A stretch of DNA of 64,000 nt from Earliella scabrosa (Eukaryota; Basidiomycota; Agaricomycetes; Polyporales; Polyporaceae): positions 1-64,000 of the forward strand of contig JABYQQ010000012.1 of the NCBI GenBank assembly GCA_022605405.1, given 5' to 3'. The notes beneath the pieces are model-generated. The model was not told where the DNA came from and did not search any database. It saw only the letters and a program-made list of their open reading frames with translations. Shown here piece after piece: positions 35,546 to 48,767 of the stretch. The position numbers were made by a program, and so were the translations under genes. The stretch's first letter is position 1. Every line of letters begins with the position of its first letter.

Positions 35546-38500
35546 ATCGAGTCGGGGTACAACAAGGGGACGGTTTGATTGCTGCTCTTGTTCTTCAGGT
35601 TCTTGGGTCGCTTTGGCCTTATGCTGTCCTTGCGCGTTCCGAGGCGTCCATGCTGACTCGTGCTCTCTTGTAGTCTGCGTGCGCGCGCTACTGATCCCGT
35701 AGTGAGGTTCTCCGGGCTTGTGTACATCCATGCAGTGTTGTGTATGAAGTTATGCGTTCCGCACTCTGTCCTCGCGCGATGGACAGTGTCACTTGGAGCG
35801 AAGTAGAAAATCGAGTTCCTCGTCATCTCCCGATCCTTAGATTCTCTGTACAGTACTTGATCATGAATCAAGAATGTATATCATTGACGAAGCAGGTTCG
35901 CCGTATTCCGACATGGACGCGCTACGACAGGGTCTTTGGACAGTCATCGCCCAGCCCTCCTCCAACCCTCACCTCACGCCCTCGCAGCATCCGACGGCAC
36001 CGAGAGGAGCAGACCGGCCAACGCATTCCAGACTGCGGCTGACGACATCATCTCCTGCAGTCCAACATCATCGAAGAAACGTTCAACTTCTCTATCTTTG
36101 AGGCACAATCGCGCCGCGCGGAATATATCCCACTGGACGGCCGCCGCGCAGATAGGAAGCGAGATGCAACACGGGGATGCCGCCGTGGTGGCATCTGCAG
36201 GGAGTGGGCCGAGAACGCACGGCAAACCGTGAAGGCTCAAACCGAAAGCACAACGCCTGCAGGGCCGTGCGCGCATGTCAAGGGTTTGCATGGGCGAGTA
36301 CTCAGTGGGTCACCGGCATCGATGATGTATGCAGTGACCGTCCCAATCCCAAGAGGGTATTCGCCGTCCGCCGCCGTCCGCAGCCACGGGGCGTCATGTA
36401 GCTGCAGCAACGTTCGGGCCGTATTCGCGAAGAGAACAGTTGTTTGACTCGAATCATCGCTGAGCTTCAGATGAGGAACCGGCGTGCAGAGACGTACTCA
36501 ATTCGCGGGCACTATGGGTGCTTTCAATTGCATCGCCAGAACATCGACGAAAGGCCAACCGTCAGTCCCTTTGGACTTAGACGGGGAAGAGCTGGTAGTG
36601 CGGGACCGAAGACAACTGCCAGCAACCACGTACATGCGGCATCGTCACCCAAGGGTACGTCGTAGCTCGCAGCCTTCGTCCTAGAATCCGCCCTCCATGC
36701 CCGCACCGAGCCTGTATCCGCTCGTCGACGACGACGGCCTATAGTCGACGTCCATCTCTGCCTCGGGCACGGTGACGAGCGACGGCGACGTCAGCTTCGA
36801 GCCCGTCGCCGCGCGCCCCGCGTGCAGGCTCTGCGTGAACCCCGTCCGCCATCCCACCATCCGAGTCGTCAGGGAGCGCACAACGAGTCATGGACCTCTA
36901 TGACGCGTAACGAGTCCGTACCGCGGTGCATGGTTCGTAGCACACGCTGTCATTCGACTGTCACTTATGTGGCGAGCGGCGATACGCACAAGCGTCCTTT
37001 CTGGCTCAACCAGCCATGCCACCGCTCCCTCTTCCTTCGACTGTACGTTGCTTCTCGTGAAGGAACTACCATGGTCGCGAAGTCCATCCTGCTACACAAT
37101 GGATATGCCTATTCGCCCGCGACGCTGCCTTCTTGCCGCACAAACCGGGGGAGGGACCAAGAACCCGAGCAAAGAACTCACCAAACGTTTCCGAACCGTA
37201 GCTCGGACCGTAGCTCTGAACCAGAGCGGATGAAATCCATGAGACCTCGCACTTGGGTGCGTACAGGACCCGTCCTGTAGCTTGAATAGACTCTCCAAGC
37301 TTGCTGCCGTGCCGGAGCATGCCCCCCCGGAGGACCGGTTTCTCGAGCGACTCCTCAAATCGAGCAGCTACGTGACGCACATTGAGCACACGAAAATGAC
37401 AAGAGATAGCAACGCACCGAGTCGCCAGTCGAGTCGATCGCCGTCCCGTACAGAAGACAGGGGCACCTTGTTATGTTGGTCGGTATTGGAGACGGATGGG
37501 TCTTGTACTTCTGCTCGAAGGCATCGTTTGCAATTTGAACGGCGCAAGTGACGTTGGCGGGGAGTGATGTTGTAGTAACCGCTTCTGCTGAGGTCCCTTT
37601 GAAGTCCCTTGAGCGGGCACTGGGTTGGATGGGACCGTGTCTTGGAGGGGAAGGACCATAGGAAGACAGCATCGAGGCCAGAAAGCCATGAAGAGTGGGC
37701 TCCAAGTAAAGTGCTAGGGCACACAGTGCAGTAGGACCGCCGTCTGAACGATCCCTGCAGCCCTGCAGCAAGACGTCAGGCGCATCTGCAAGCGTCTGAT
37801 GCGCCTTTGTTTGGCAAACAAATGCGCTAGGCGCTTGTGAGCAGCCCGACTTGGAGCTCTGCCTGAACTCTGCACTGGGACTTGACTCTTTCCCTCTCGA
37901 TATGTAGATCCGGTAAGAACGCAAAGCATACACTGTTGTGATGGTTGTGCTAACAATTTGGGTGGCTTGGCCTCCAAGGCGCGGCCCAGCACAGGGCATT
38001 CATAGACGTCGATCGACACTGGCATGGCCACTCACTCTCGCTTTTCTCAGCGAGTCAATGAGGTGAGATGCTCTTCGACGTAAGAGCCGAGTGAGTGATG
38101 TGCTGAAGATGAATATACTTTTAAGGCTATCCAAGCAAGAAAACGAAAACTTGTTGGCGCTACGCTGGCACCTCAGTCTCCCATGGATCCACAGTTCTCC
38201 CGGTCCGTTCTTCGCCAGAAGTGGCGGTACGTCTTCAAATCCATGCCACTGTCCAGGGCGCAACCAGCCGAGCGCTCAGTGACTCCGACTCAGGTCTCGT
38301 CCACCCATCCTGACCGCATGGCGTATTGCACACAGCGACATGATGTCTGACCGGCGACCGGACATAGCGACCAAGCTTAGAGAGGGCTTGTTCAAAGTGA
38401 CACGTTCTATGGATCCTCTGCAATATCGTCGCGGTCTCTGGAAAGTGTATGTCATCACCTCGTGGAGACCTGCTTGAGGGCTCCTTTGGAGCGCTACACA

Positions 38501-38695
38501 GAACAAGGATTGAATGACCAGCTCCACCGGAACACATCTCTTCAGCATCCGTCGCATGCACTTCCCTGCGCGTATCAACCAGAAGTGTATGTTGACGCGG
38601 CACTGCCAGCAAATCTCAACCGCCCGACAAACACCCTTACAAGACACACGACCACCTCCCTCTTCTTCGGTAGACCGTGTGCCTCAATTCTCGTC
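35546..38695. other. Gene-poor interval with possible relics
   Basis: No gene I can support. On the minus strand, a protein-like GC-rich end (FTQSLHAGRAATGSKL... to a stop at 36681) and a hydrophobic piece near 37950 (IVSTTITTVYALRSYRIYI) may be exon relics of membrane proteins, but they cannot be joined to a start or to each other. Confidence 0.3.
37798..37827 (+). repeat. Palindrome-bearing short repeat, copy 2
   Basis: GATGCGCCTTTGTTTG followed by GCAAACAAATGCGC, so the outer GCGC ends also pair. Same core as at 34932 (inverted) and 41196. Confidence 0.55.
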
Positions 38696-40884
38696 ATGCC
38701 TCCCGTTGCGGATTCTTCGCCTTCTACCTTACTCCTCTTTGAACTGCCCAGCCTAGACAACAGCTTCGGCGCGGTATTACTTGGAACATTCGGTAGCCTC
38801 ATGTGAGTGAAAACGTCGTGTTGCCATATATCATCTCATGTCACGATGACAGGCTGTACGGCATGACTCTCCATCAATGCGTCCGGTATTTCGGTCGGTA
38901 CCCAACGGACAGGCGGTGGCTCAAGGGAATGGTATTATCGTCGCTCTCTACCCCTCCAGCGTATCCGGGATCCCTGATCTCTCCTCGATTGTAGGTTTGG
39001 ACTACACTGTGAGCATAGCGCGAGTGACGCTGCTCACGGGAAAGAGGAAGAGTGACGCGGTCCAACCCCACAGACTGCTCGAGACGTTCCATGCACTACT
39101 GTGCTGTCATGTTTGGTGCGTGCACACTCGCCGGACTCCGCGCTTGGCCCCTCATCTCGCGCCGTCAATAGCTACCATTATCTTGTGCACTGTTACTTCA
39201 AGCCCACGGCACTTTTGTACGGCAATTGGTGAGCTTTCTGGCGATCTGTCGATCGGGCAATCTCAAGCATAAGCGTCTTTTAAGGTCCATCAAGGCGAGT
39301 CTGATCGTCAGTGCCAGTGTCATCGACAGTCAATCCTGACGCAAACTCTAGTTGCTTTTGCTCAGCTCGGTGTGTATCTGGTGCGGAGCGTAGACAAGGG
39401 AGCTCACGATAGATCCGTAGGGATGCATTATCATTGTCTCCCAAAGGTCAGTTCCGCAAAACTTTTCAGGTATGTCGTTTATCATAGTGCGCACAGCTTC
39501 TTTGCCTGGAGAGTCTTTCATGGTGAGACCCCAAACTGCGTGTGTCGCGTGCGTGACTCAAGAGAGCTCTATACAAGTGGGTCGTCGATACCGAATCCTG
39601 GTCTACGTTGCGGTACGCGGGTCAGCTCGCAAACAGTAGTACCTTTGACTGACTACTACTCAGGTCTCGCTCCTCGTAGGAGAACTAGGTGCGTGATCAA
39701 GCACAAGTAGAGCCTCCAGACCTTGGATGTAATGGTCGTGCCACGTCTGTTGCAGCGGCTTATACGGGTCAGTCCCTCCGAGCGTATACGTGTCCTACCC
39801 GTGTACTGATATAACGCTCTAGCAGCGACTGTTGAGAGGTCATACATGACGCTATTTGACTCCGATGCGAGCTGACATTACCTCTAGCTTCGTTATACCT
39901 ACGTTCCGCGAGTTTGAGACCGCGACGGTGAGCACCATGATCTCCCATGGATCCTGCATTGTCCTCACCGTCTCCTCTAGTGGCTCGTAACGATGGGCTC
40001 GGGTATGACTGTCGCGGCCGACCTTTTGTTGACAAGCGTACTGGTTGTCACACTGCACCGGAGTCGTACAGGCATGCTCAGGTGAGGAATGAGCTATCAC
40101 ACCGCGTTCCGTGTTCGTGACGTCGTATGTCATTGTAGGACCGACTCGATGATCGACGTCTTGATACTTTATGCTATGAGCACGGGTGAGTGTATCGCGT
40201 GGCTTGCTAGATGATCTGCTGATCCGTCATCTATAGGACTTTTGACAAGGTAACGTTGTAGAGACTATCCTCTCCTGAGGATCCCTCGGCCGACCAAAGC
40301 CCATCGATTCTGTAGCATGTTCGGCGCCTTATCATTGCTCTTTGTCAGTACAGTCACCCCTTGCTCTCTCGTGTCTCATCAATTCTCATCCCCTGTTACG
40401 CTCAGACGGTACTCTACAACGGGAACCTCATATACGCGGCTTTTGGCATTATTGGCACGAAACGTGCGTGTATAGTGCGTTTCCCAGCGTCTCTCGGATC
40501 TCACTACTTCCTGCAGTCTATGCAAACACACTTCTTGTCGCGTATGCCGTTTTGCTTTCAGCTTCTGAAGGTCTCACTGCGCTCACCTGTTTGATTGCTG
40601 GCCTTGACCAGGCTCAACACGCGACAGCTGCACTCCACAAAAATGGATCACGCAGAGTACACCACGACCACGATCTACGGTCGAAGCGTGGTTTATAATT
40701 CTGCACGGGCGGTAGGCTCCCCGAAGGTACACCGTTCCTCAGACGTTTTGTTCTATGCTGAGACATTATGCTCTAGCCTTCCGGTGGGATTGTTCTACCC
40801 GGTGTTCTTGACATCAGGTCAGCTACTGAGACAGTCTTGCGCGACTCGTTCGGCGAGATCAACGAGTTGGAGGATCGCATTTGA
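38696..40884 (+). CDS. DUF6534-type seven-helix membrane protein C
   Basis: First of a tandem DUF6534 pair. The ATG is at 38696. Order of recognisable segments: LLLFELPSLDNSFGAVLLGTF, LYGMTLHQCVRYFGRYPTD, LLETFHALLCCHVW, the H-Y-L-V-H-C-Y-F loop, IIIVSQSFFAWRVF, GRRYRILVYVAVSLLVGELG, FVIPTFREFETATW, and the DUF6534 block (MTVAADLLLTSVLVVTL, HRSRTGMLRTDSMIDVLIL). STGLLTSMFGALSLLF, LYANTLLVALNTRQ and a hydrophilic tail ending INELEDRI follow. All junctions traced are in phase; stop at 40882-40884. After the SIK codons (39292-39294) the intron begins GC (gcgagt), as it does at the same place in the next gene. Tandem duplicate of the gene at 41569. Function unknown. Confidence 0.85.
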
Positions 40885-41195
40885 CCATGTCTAGCGGAAC
40901 CGTCAAAGAGGGGCACTGCTCTTGCACGTTGATATTTTGTGTGTGCACGACTATCACGTTGACCTGGTGCAGCGAGTCCTGTCGGCAGTACACATATAAT
41001 TATAGTAATGGTTTTCTTGCTGGACGGAGGACGGCGCAAGGCTGTGGGGGCACGTTCGTGATTCCTGTCTCACTCAGTCTAAATACTCACTGGGCTGGCA
41101 AGGAACTCCCGAGTGTCTGCCCCCTTCAACGATCAACGATAGCGTCACAGCGCTGCTTCAGAGGGATTCGGAGATCGAGGATTCATCAAGCGCTT

Positions 41196-41213
41196 GATGC
41201 GCCTTTGTTTACC
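41196..41213 (+). repeat. Palindrome-bearing short repeat, copy 3 (partial)
   Basis: GATGCGCCTTTGTTTACC, preceded by the perfect palindrome TCAAGCGCTTGA (41186-41197). The second palindrome arm seen at 37798 is missing here. Confidence 0.4.
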
Positions 41214-41568
41214 AGTACCCAAGCGCCCGTCGGTGGAAGACACAGTCCACCGCTTCAGTCGAAACAATCACAGATCTTCAAACTTCAGCGGAGGAGCCTC
41301 CCTGCTCACACCACATCATGCCATCGAGTACACGGTGTGCGGTGGCTGCTCGGTTGCCTCTTGATCCAGAGTCTATCATCCCGCCCACGAAGCAGGTGAG
41401 AGTATCATCGTGTGGATGAGACGAAGCCTGCTGATGCATGGAGAAGTTGGCAGTCAATGCGTAGCTCCGCACATCATCTCATATTGCATTCTATGACTAC
41501 CCTTCTCGCTGGACGCGTAGGCGGACATACTTCTTGTGTGTACGGTTCTGTCTAGCTACTGCAACGTC

Positions 41569-43501
41569 ATGACACTCACATTGCCCAGATCGGCTTCGTC
41601 GAGCGACCCCTCCTCTATTCTGCTCTTTGACATCCCTAGATTGGATAACACTCTGGGCGCAGTACTTCTGGGGACGTTCATTGGATTGATGTGAGTGACG
41701 AATCTCGTTTAGGCACTCCGTTACTGAGATGAATTTAGGTTGTATGGCCTCAATATGCATCAATGCTTTTGGTACTTTGGTCGGTATCCGACTGATAAGA
41801 GATGGCTAAAAGGGCTGGTACGTCTCCGATCCTGTTCAAGTTTGACCCGCTGACCTCGAGAGATTAGGTTTGGGCAGTAGTGTAAGTGCAGTGGTGTCTG
41901 CGTCCGACTGCCACGCTAAGACTCTCACAGGCTACTTGAAACGTTCCATGCAGTTCTGAGTTGCTACGTCTGGTGCGTGACGGCATGTTCACGCCCTTCC
42001 TTGACATGTGTCACTGACAATGACGACTCATCCCCAGTTACTACTATCTTGTAGCGTCCCACTTCAATCCCATAGCACTGCTATACGGACACTGGTGAGT
42101 TCTACTACGAGATGGTTGCGATACTGGCGTGTTCTGAGTCTGGGTACCAGGTCAATCAAGGCGAGTGTTCATCACTATGCGCTTGCGATCTGACATTGAA
42201 ACGATGAACTTCAGTTACTACCCCTATGTACGGTAGGTATCTCAGGTCATACTGCGTAAGAATAGACGGCTGAACAAATGAGTAGGGCTGTATCGTTGTC
42301 GTATGTCAAAGGTGAGACGGGAACCCTCATGCTTTCGTGGCGTTTTTCATGCCCGCCAGCAGCTTCTTTGTATGGAGAGTCTTCTTGTGTAAGTTGGTAA
42401 CCGGAAAGGCAATAGTATCCCAGCTCAACGTCTGTTCAGTTGGGCCGCGACATCGGCTTGTTGTGTATACTGCAGTACCTGGGACCACTGAACGCCGCAA
42501 CAGGCTTTCCTGACTTACCCTTAGATCGTCCTTCTGATCGGACAAGCCGGTGGGCGGAACCATACCTCATTCTCTTTCAACATCGCACTCACGACGTGGG
42601 CTCGTTATAATCTCAGCTGTATTTGCTGGTGAGCTCAATTGCAACCCACGTTTGCCATCTGCTGACACTTCACCGGCAGTGACTACCGCGAAAGGGTTGG
42701 CGGGCTCCTTTGCAACCCACTGATATATATTGACATAAACCGTAGCTTTCTCGTCCCCGCTTTCCGCGATTTCCAAGACTACACGGTACTTGCGCTACTT
42801 GATACTGCGAAGAGGCTGCTGATTGTGTCCTATAGTGGCTGATGACACTGGGATCTACGATGGTCGTCGGTGCTGACTTCCTCCTGACGACCGTGCTCGT
42901 GATTACGCTTCATCAAAGTCGAACGGGTATGAAGAGGTACGAGCCCCCATGATGCGGGCCTGTATCTATCCTGGCTCACCAAGTATACTTCGTTCGTCAG
43001 GACCGATTCAATCATCGACACCCTGATCTTGTACGCCATCAGTACAGGACTTTCTCCGAGGTATGACAAAACACGCGGTCTCATGGGATCTGACACGAGC
43101 AATATTGGTAGTATATTCGGGGCTCTGTCCCTTCTGTTCGTCAGTGTCCCCATCTCTCTCGTCTCTAGGCTGAGTGTTCCTTACGCCTCATGCTCTTCAT
43201 CGTCCAGACAATACTGTACCCCGACAACCTCATATATGCTGCCTTTGCCCTATCCGGGACCAAATGTGCGTACAGTCACCTTGGTCGTCCCTTCTGACGT
43301 CTCACCGCATCCGCAGTCTACGCAAATACCCTGCTAGTCGCGTATGTCGCAATTCGCTGATTGTAAACAATACGGTGGATCTGCACTCACGCCTGTGGCT
43401 CTAGACTGAACCTGCGACAATCGCACTCTGCGGGCAGCGGGCCGGTCGGAGGAGACGATGGGAGGTTTCACGGGTCAACCACAGTCTATGGCTCTGTGTG
43501 A
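41569..43501 (+). CDS. DUF6534-type seven-helix membrane protein D
   Basis: Tandem duplicate of the gene at 38696, 0.7 kb downstream and in the same orientation. The ATG is at 41569. It encodes ILLFDIPRLDNTLGAVLLGTF, LYGLNMHQCFWYFGRYPTD, VWAVVLLETFHAVLSC, YYYLVASHFNPIALLYGHW, CIVVVCQSFFVWRVFL, GPRHRLVVYTA and FLVPAFRDFQDYTW. The DUF6534 block has VVGADFLLTTVLVITL, HQSRTGMKRTDSIIDTLIL. GLSPSIFGALSLLF, FYANTLLVALNLRQ and a Gly-rich tail ending TTVYGSV follow; stop at 43499-43501. Every junction could be placed in phase, including a GC-AG intron starting at 42161 that mirrors the one in the upstream copy. No defect seen. Confidence 0.85.
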
Positions 43502-46500
43502 GCTGCGGCTGTCGAATATGTATGGGATGCTGCCGTCAGGTTGTTGGTCCGCGCAGATGATCTCCCTACCAGTGGTGTAGAGCAAGGGCCGTAGTGCAAG
43601 GACTCGGAAGCAACAGCCGAGCTTCATTGACTCCACTGTGAGACCCGACTAGTCTCTCAGATGAAGCTGGGACTGTGGAATTTTCCTGACTGTTCACGGT
43701 TGTACCATTGCTACGGTGACATTGACATCTATACTATGCTTGTAGCCTAGTAATTGAAATGATGAGACGGTCGATAGCCCGGCAGGTCCCTCACTGAAAT
43801 GTGCCTGAGAAAGGCATCCGAGGCGGATGCGATATGTCTTCCGACTCAGAAGGAGAACACAGTATTACGCCGCCGAGACCCGGTGCCCCTTGTCCAGGTC
43901 GAAGCAAGTAAGCAATCGAGTTTGATTCTGTTTGAACATCCCACCCTCTCGACCTCAACGCGACGTCTACACATCTGGAACGCACACTGCACGGCTGGCC
44001 TCGAGCATGACTTTGCTCTTCAACGACCACGCAAGAGCAGGACGCACTTCCGAGGGAAATCAAGCCGCGGTCAGTGGAAATGGCAGTGGACGGTCGGTTT
44101 CTGTGAACTTTGCACTGCTCCGCAGATAGAACTCCGACTCGTCGGCGAGCAAATATCGCCGCGGCGGCAAATATTTGCCGTCCCGACGCCCGACTCCCGA
44201 CTCCGACGCGCAAACAATCGCAAATAGCTTGCACGACGGGCGCTTACTGACGGATCTTCGCTCCCTTTGCGCCCTCGCTATCAACACTTTTCGCAAGCTC
44301 GACGTCCGATGTCCCTGCCCGCTTCTGCTTCACTCGAGGCTTGCTATGTGAATCCGGAGACGACAACGACCGCGAGCTTTACTCCTTCGACATCAAGCGA
44401 TCGCCTCAGGCTCCTGATTACGCGTCAAGATCCTGGGAGTCGTACTGCCCTCCGACAGTCCGACTCGAGCCTTCGGGACACATGGCGGCCTGCATTCTGT
44501 GACGACTTGGCCAGAGAAACGCTGGGATGGATATGGTGCTGGATCTGTGCTCTGGAGGGGATATAGGGCGGTCAAACGGTGCGTCTCCATCTTCCCCGGG
44601 CCCCCTGGCTCTTCGAACCGCAACATCGCCTGATGCAGATGCGCATCGCGCATCCTTCTGACAGGGTTTTGCTTGCCGCAGGCTTCTCTGTGAGGCTGCG
44701 GAGGGTGCGATACCGTGTTGAGATGGCTGCTCCGCCCTGCTCGCGAGATCCAAGCTCAAGGCCACATGGGGAGAGAAGACATCTCCCGCTGTCAAGTGTG
44801 GTCGAGGTGGAGAGCCTTCCTGTTGCACATCCACCTGATCGGTCGTCGCCTCCCCACAGCATGCTGTGAACGTGCTGTTGAGGCATTCTGCATACTTGGA
44901 GCGCGAGTCGCAAGATGCCCCTCTCGAGTTACTATCCGCAGCCCACTAGTTCCGGTATTGAAGCGGTTATCGCCACCGTCTGCGTTTGCGGTCACAATGC
45001 TGGAGCTCAACGGAGGCGAGGCGGGCTCGCGGTTCGTGGGCCACTCGCCCCCTCAATGAGCGGTGGGCGGCCAAGAAGGCGTCCTCGTACCACATCGTGC
45101 TGTGATCGTGCCTACTCGGAAGTCTGGGTCTCTTGAAACATACGAGCAAGCGAGCGATTCATGTACGTCTGCTCCTGTACTTCTACGAAGCGATGATACT
45201 GAACCCGTTCGCTTCTATCCAGCTCGCACTGCATCCGGACATCGACGCTCAGTCGATGCGTGTCGCTGTATACATCGCCGCTCGCGAGCGCGATTGGAAC
45301 GAGCACCAGGTCCATCGCTCGTGCCGCGCGCGAACACGCCGCATCGAGCTTCGCCCAGGCCCATCGCTCGTTCCATGCGTTCTTTGCTGTCGAGCATGAT
45401 ACGGCGCCCCGCTGAGGTTACCATCTCGTCGTACATGATGGCGAACCACATCCACATCCACATCGAGCGCGGCGCCTGATATCCGTCAGTTCTGACGTGC
45501 GCGGCCCCCTTTAACGACTGTGCCTGTCCTTGCCGCATTGCAGTTCAGTTGCCCCACATGGCTTCGCTCGTTCGTCTCCTGTCGACATCCGAGTTCCAAG
45601 CTCGATCGTCATGCAGTTGGGGTAGCCGCGGCCACAGCCCCGCTCTCGTGCACCTCGGGCACAGGCTCGACTCCCGGATACTGCTCCGCATGCACTGTGT
45701 AGTTGTCCTTCCATGTACTGCATGCAGGACTGGGTGTCTCCCTCCGTCTCCCTTACCCTATCCGGACGCTTCCGGACACGCCGTGCCGTGCTTCTGTGGA
45801 ATGGAAGCTGCTGTGCGTCTATACCTGTCGTGTTGTGCCTTTCCCTGCTGTGGCCTGCGGCTCGACATCCATACATTAGAGTCGTGGAGGCCTGCCTTCC
45901 ACACTCCCCAGCACGCCCCTGCCACCCGACCAGCCCGTTTGTGGCTCATGGACATCTGCCTTACGTCTACAGCCTCCTCGCTGTGGTCCCTGCGCTTCCG
46001 TGTACGATTTCCTGTGTAGGCATGTGGCATGCAGGGGAGTGCCCTCGGGTATCTCGAAGCAGCTGTCGCACCGCTTGAGCTCCGTAGGCCGAGGCGGCCC
46101 TCCCGAAGCGGCACGCCGCCGGCGGTATTGCGAAGTCGCTCGAGAAGCACGCCTGTGTGCTGGAAGTGTTCACATGAGAAACGATCAGTCGGTTCCGATT
46201 CTTGTCGGGGAATGATTGGAATGCAGTCTAATGTTGCGTTTTGGTCTGTCGTCCATATTCCTGGAGGTTCGCTGACAATGGAAGGACGTCTTCATGAGAC
46301 AAAACATGTGTCGCGCGAGCGAGGGAGACGTCTTCTGCGCGTCTCGAGTGGATACCCGCCGCGTCATGACAGTGATTGGGCCCGGCGCGGTCCCAGGGTC
46401 ACGCACGCACGCGGAGGCAAGCACTGTCTGTCCGCGTTCGACCGAAGGCTTCTGACTCTGTCACGTCAGGGTGCTTCGGGGAGCGAACAGCCCCCTTTCG

Positions 46501-46714
46501 AGCACGCTCTCGCCGCAGAACCTTCCACGCACGGGATAAGTAGTCCACCGCGGGCAGCTGGCGCAGTGGACGCTTCCCACGACTCATTACGCCCCCGCTC
46601 AGTCCGCGACGACCACCAGCGACACGTTCCTCTCTCTCGCGCACTCTCTCGCTCTAGCTAGCTGTTTCTTTTGAATCTTGGTCATCAAGGCATCAATTTC
46701 CTGTGTACTTCAAT
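43502..46714. other. Gene-poor interval with no confident gene
   Basis: Some minus-strand frames look weakly coding. One segment near 46000-46110 is Cys-rich (LKRCDSCFEIPEGTPLHATC). Another near 45625-45705 reads TWKDNYTVHAEQYPGVEP and ends in a stop. These may be decayed exons, possibly of a zinc-finger protein, but no start, no full domain and no consistent splicing were found. A 14-bp perfect palindrome GGCAAATATTTGCC lies at about 44165. Confidence 0.3.
46461..46472 (+). promoter_or_regulatory. Shared upstream element TCACGTCAGGGT (SDR copy 2)
   Basis: This 12-mer occurs 243 bp before the SDR start at 46715 and again 196 bp before the paralogue at 53869. Its core TCACGTCA is a near-CRE (bZIP-type) site. 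Between element and start, both promoters also share an ATAAGTA-like and a cgct(t)cccacgac segment in the same order. Confidence 0.45.
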
Positions 46715-47736
46715 ATGCCACGCCGGTCGCGCAAGCTCCCGCCTCACGACGAGCGCGTTCTCATTCTTGGAGGGTCGAGGGGGATTGGGCGGGAGCTCGC
46801 GCTCAAGTACGCGCTGGCTGGGTCCCGCGTGTGTGTTGTTGCGCGGAGGGAGGCCGATCTGATCAGGGTGGAGGGGGAGTGTCGGGCCGCATCCCAGAAG
46901 AAGGCGGCTATCACGGACTATGAGCCTATCCTCTCGATTCGAGGGGACTGCACGGTCATCGAGGACATGGTCAATGTTCGTTCGCGGGTGCAATCAGGTA
47001 CGTGCTACACCTTGGTGACGAGGGGCATGGTTTGCTGATGGTTCTGTTCGTATGCAGCCTGGGGTGGGATAGATACCCTCGTTATGTGTGCCGGAGTGTC
47101 CACCGTCCTCCCCTTCTGCGAGTTGAACGGGCAGAAAGCGCGAGGCTCGACGTTTAATCCTCCGCAGGCCGATAGGGCTGCGATTGAGCGCGCGATGGGC
47201 GTCGTGAACCATGTCACTCGAACGAACTTCATGGGCCCCGCGATTGCTGCAGCTACATTCGTGAGTGTCGAAGTTCTGCCGCGGGCGCACTCCATCTCTA
47301 ACATTCAGCTCGATAGATTCCAATGCTCGCTGCGTCCACAGCGCCTTCGGTGGTCCTCATGTCATGCTATACGGCGGACGTACCGGCGCCTACGGTCTCT
47401 GTCTCCAGCGCTGCGAAGGCCGCGTCCCTCGCGCTCTATCGATCCCTCGCAATCGAGAATCCATCCATCAAGTTCACGTACATTTGCCCTTTGCAAGTGC
47501 GCGGAACCTCGTTCTACGACGCGCCTGCAGACGGTGGAAAGCCTCGTGGAACTGACCCCAATCGTAGTGGAGTGTCGCGGGAAGCGGTAGCTGACACTGT
47601 GATGACAGCTGTTGATAAAGGCAAGGACACCGTCTTTATGCCCAGCAGGGGTGTCAACTCTTTCTTCTTGGGCGTTTTCTTCCCATCCTTCATTGCTAGG
47701 GCTGGGAAGAAGAGATTTGGATATCCGGCTTCTTAG
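46715..47736 (+). CDS. Short-chain dehydrogenase-like protein copy 2, catalytic dyad lost
   Basis: SDR-fold protein, 301 aa, with exons 46715-46997, 47058-47260 and 47317-47736, all in phase. The dinucleotide-binding motif is intact (LILGGSRGIGREL), as are VARRE and the structural MCAGVSTVLPFCEL. However, where classical SDRs have catalytic Ser and, 13 residues on, Tyr of YxxxK, this protein reads M-S-C-Y-T...V-S-S-A-A-K. The Ser position is Cys and the Tyr position is Ser, with the Lys kept. The related broken copy at 19229 retains Ser and YNASK. The C-terminus FIARAGKKRFGYP is common to all three copies. It probably binds NAD(P) but is unlikely to work by the standard SDR mechanism. It lacks the N-terminal membrane anchor seen in copy 1. 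Confidence 0.85.
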
Positions 47737-48767
47737 CGGTTCCCTTTCACCAAGCGGTTCCTCGTGCTTCATCTTTCATGGCACGAACACTGTGACTCAT
47801 GGACATCGCCTTCAATGCATAGCATTCGTTGTCTACGTGCTCGTACTCATACCGTACATGTGATGACATACCATTGTGTAACAACTGACTGCCAGTAAGG
47901 TCACTTACGCCGGCGTCGGTGTACATAACGACGCTCGAGACATAGTAGAGGGTATGTAATGATCTTCGGCAGTTGGATCGACACTCGGAGCGGCGTTCTC
48001 ACGCGTGAGACCTTCCATACGGTGATTGTTGAACACATATATGCCGTAGTCAGGTCTCTGCAGGGGTACTTCCCTTCCGATGTACTCACCACAAACTTTT
48101 GTGAAGTTGCATTGATATATTGGTCATGTTATTCAGCTCGGTCTTACAGCTGTTCCCGAAAAGGATGGGACAAGTAAAAATCACAAATGCCAGCTTGACG
48201 TACGTTTGAATCTTCCGACCGATCTTCCGAGCTATCTTCCACCCCATAGACGCCCATACCTGCGGGCTCGATGCGCTGATCTCCTCGACACTGTGCCTTC
48301 CACGTATCTCAAAAGAATCAGGAAACAACCAAAATGTAGTTAAATTGCTCTGCTTGCGGTCTGTTGCTCGAGAGACGGACTCTGGCTGGATGAAGCACGA
48401 AAGGGAGGGCGCCTAAATGTGGAAGACTGGTCGGAAGATGCCTGTGAGCTGTCAGAACGCGGTGTGAAAAAAAGTGGAGTCCCATGCTTTTCGGGAACAG
48501 CTGTAATCCCGGCATGTCTCCGATGCTACGGCGGTGGAGAACGGGGCTTCCGTTATTCCTCGACACAATTGGACGGCAGTGCACGTGTAGTGCATGTTAG
48601 GGCCCTTGGAACTCATGCGGCAATGATTATTGTCTGCATAGCGGTATATCGACGTTGAGTCTGCAAATTGTAATACTGCAAGTCATCTTGGCAAATGCAA
48701 TCTGTCTAGAGACCGTATAGTTGAGATCTTCGCGGAAGACGGTATCTATAAAGGCCATCTTACTCCC
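47737..48767. other. Intergenic DNA
   Basis: 3' region of the SDR gene and of the convergent DUF6533-type gene. No further gene recognised. Confidence 0.4.

Noticed and set aside
45625..46110. MYND-type zinc-finger gene on the minus strand
   Set aside because: Only scattered Cys-rich and protein-like fragments; the full Cys/His pattern could not be assembled in one frame or by plausible splicing.
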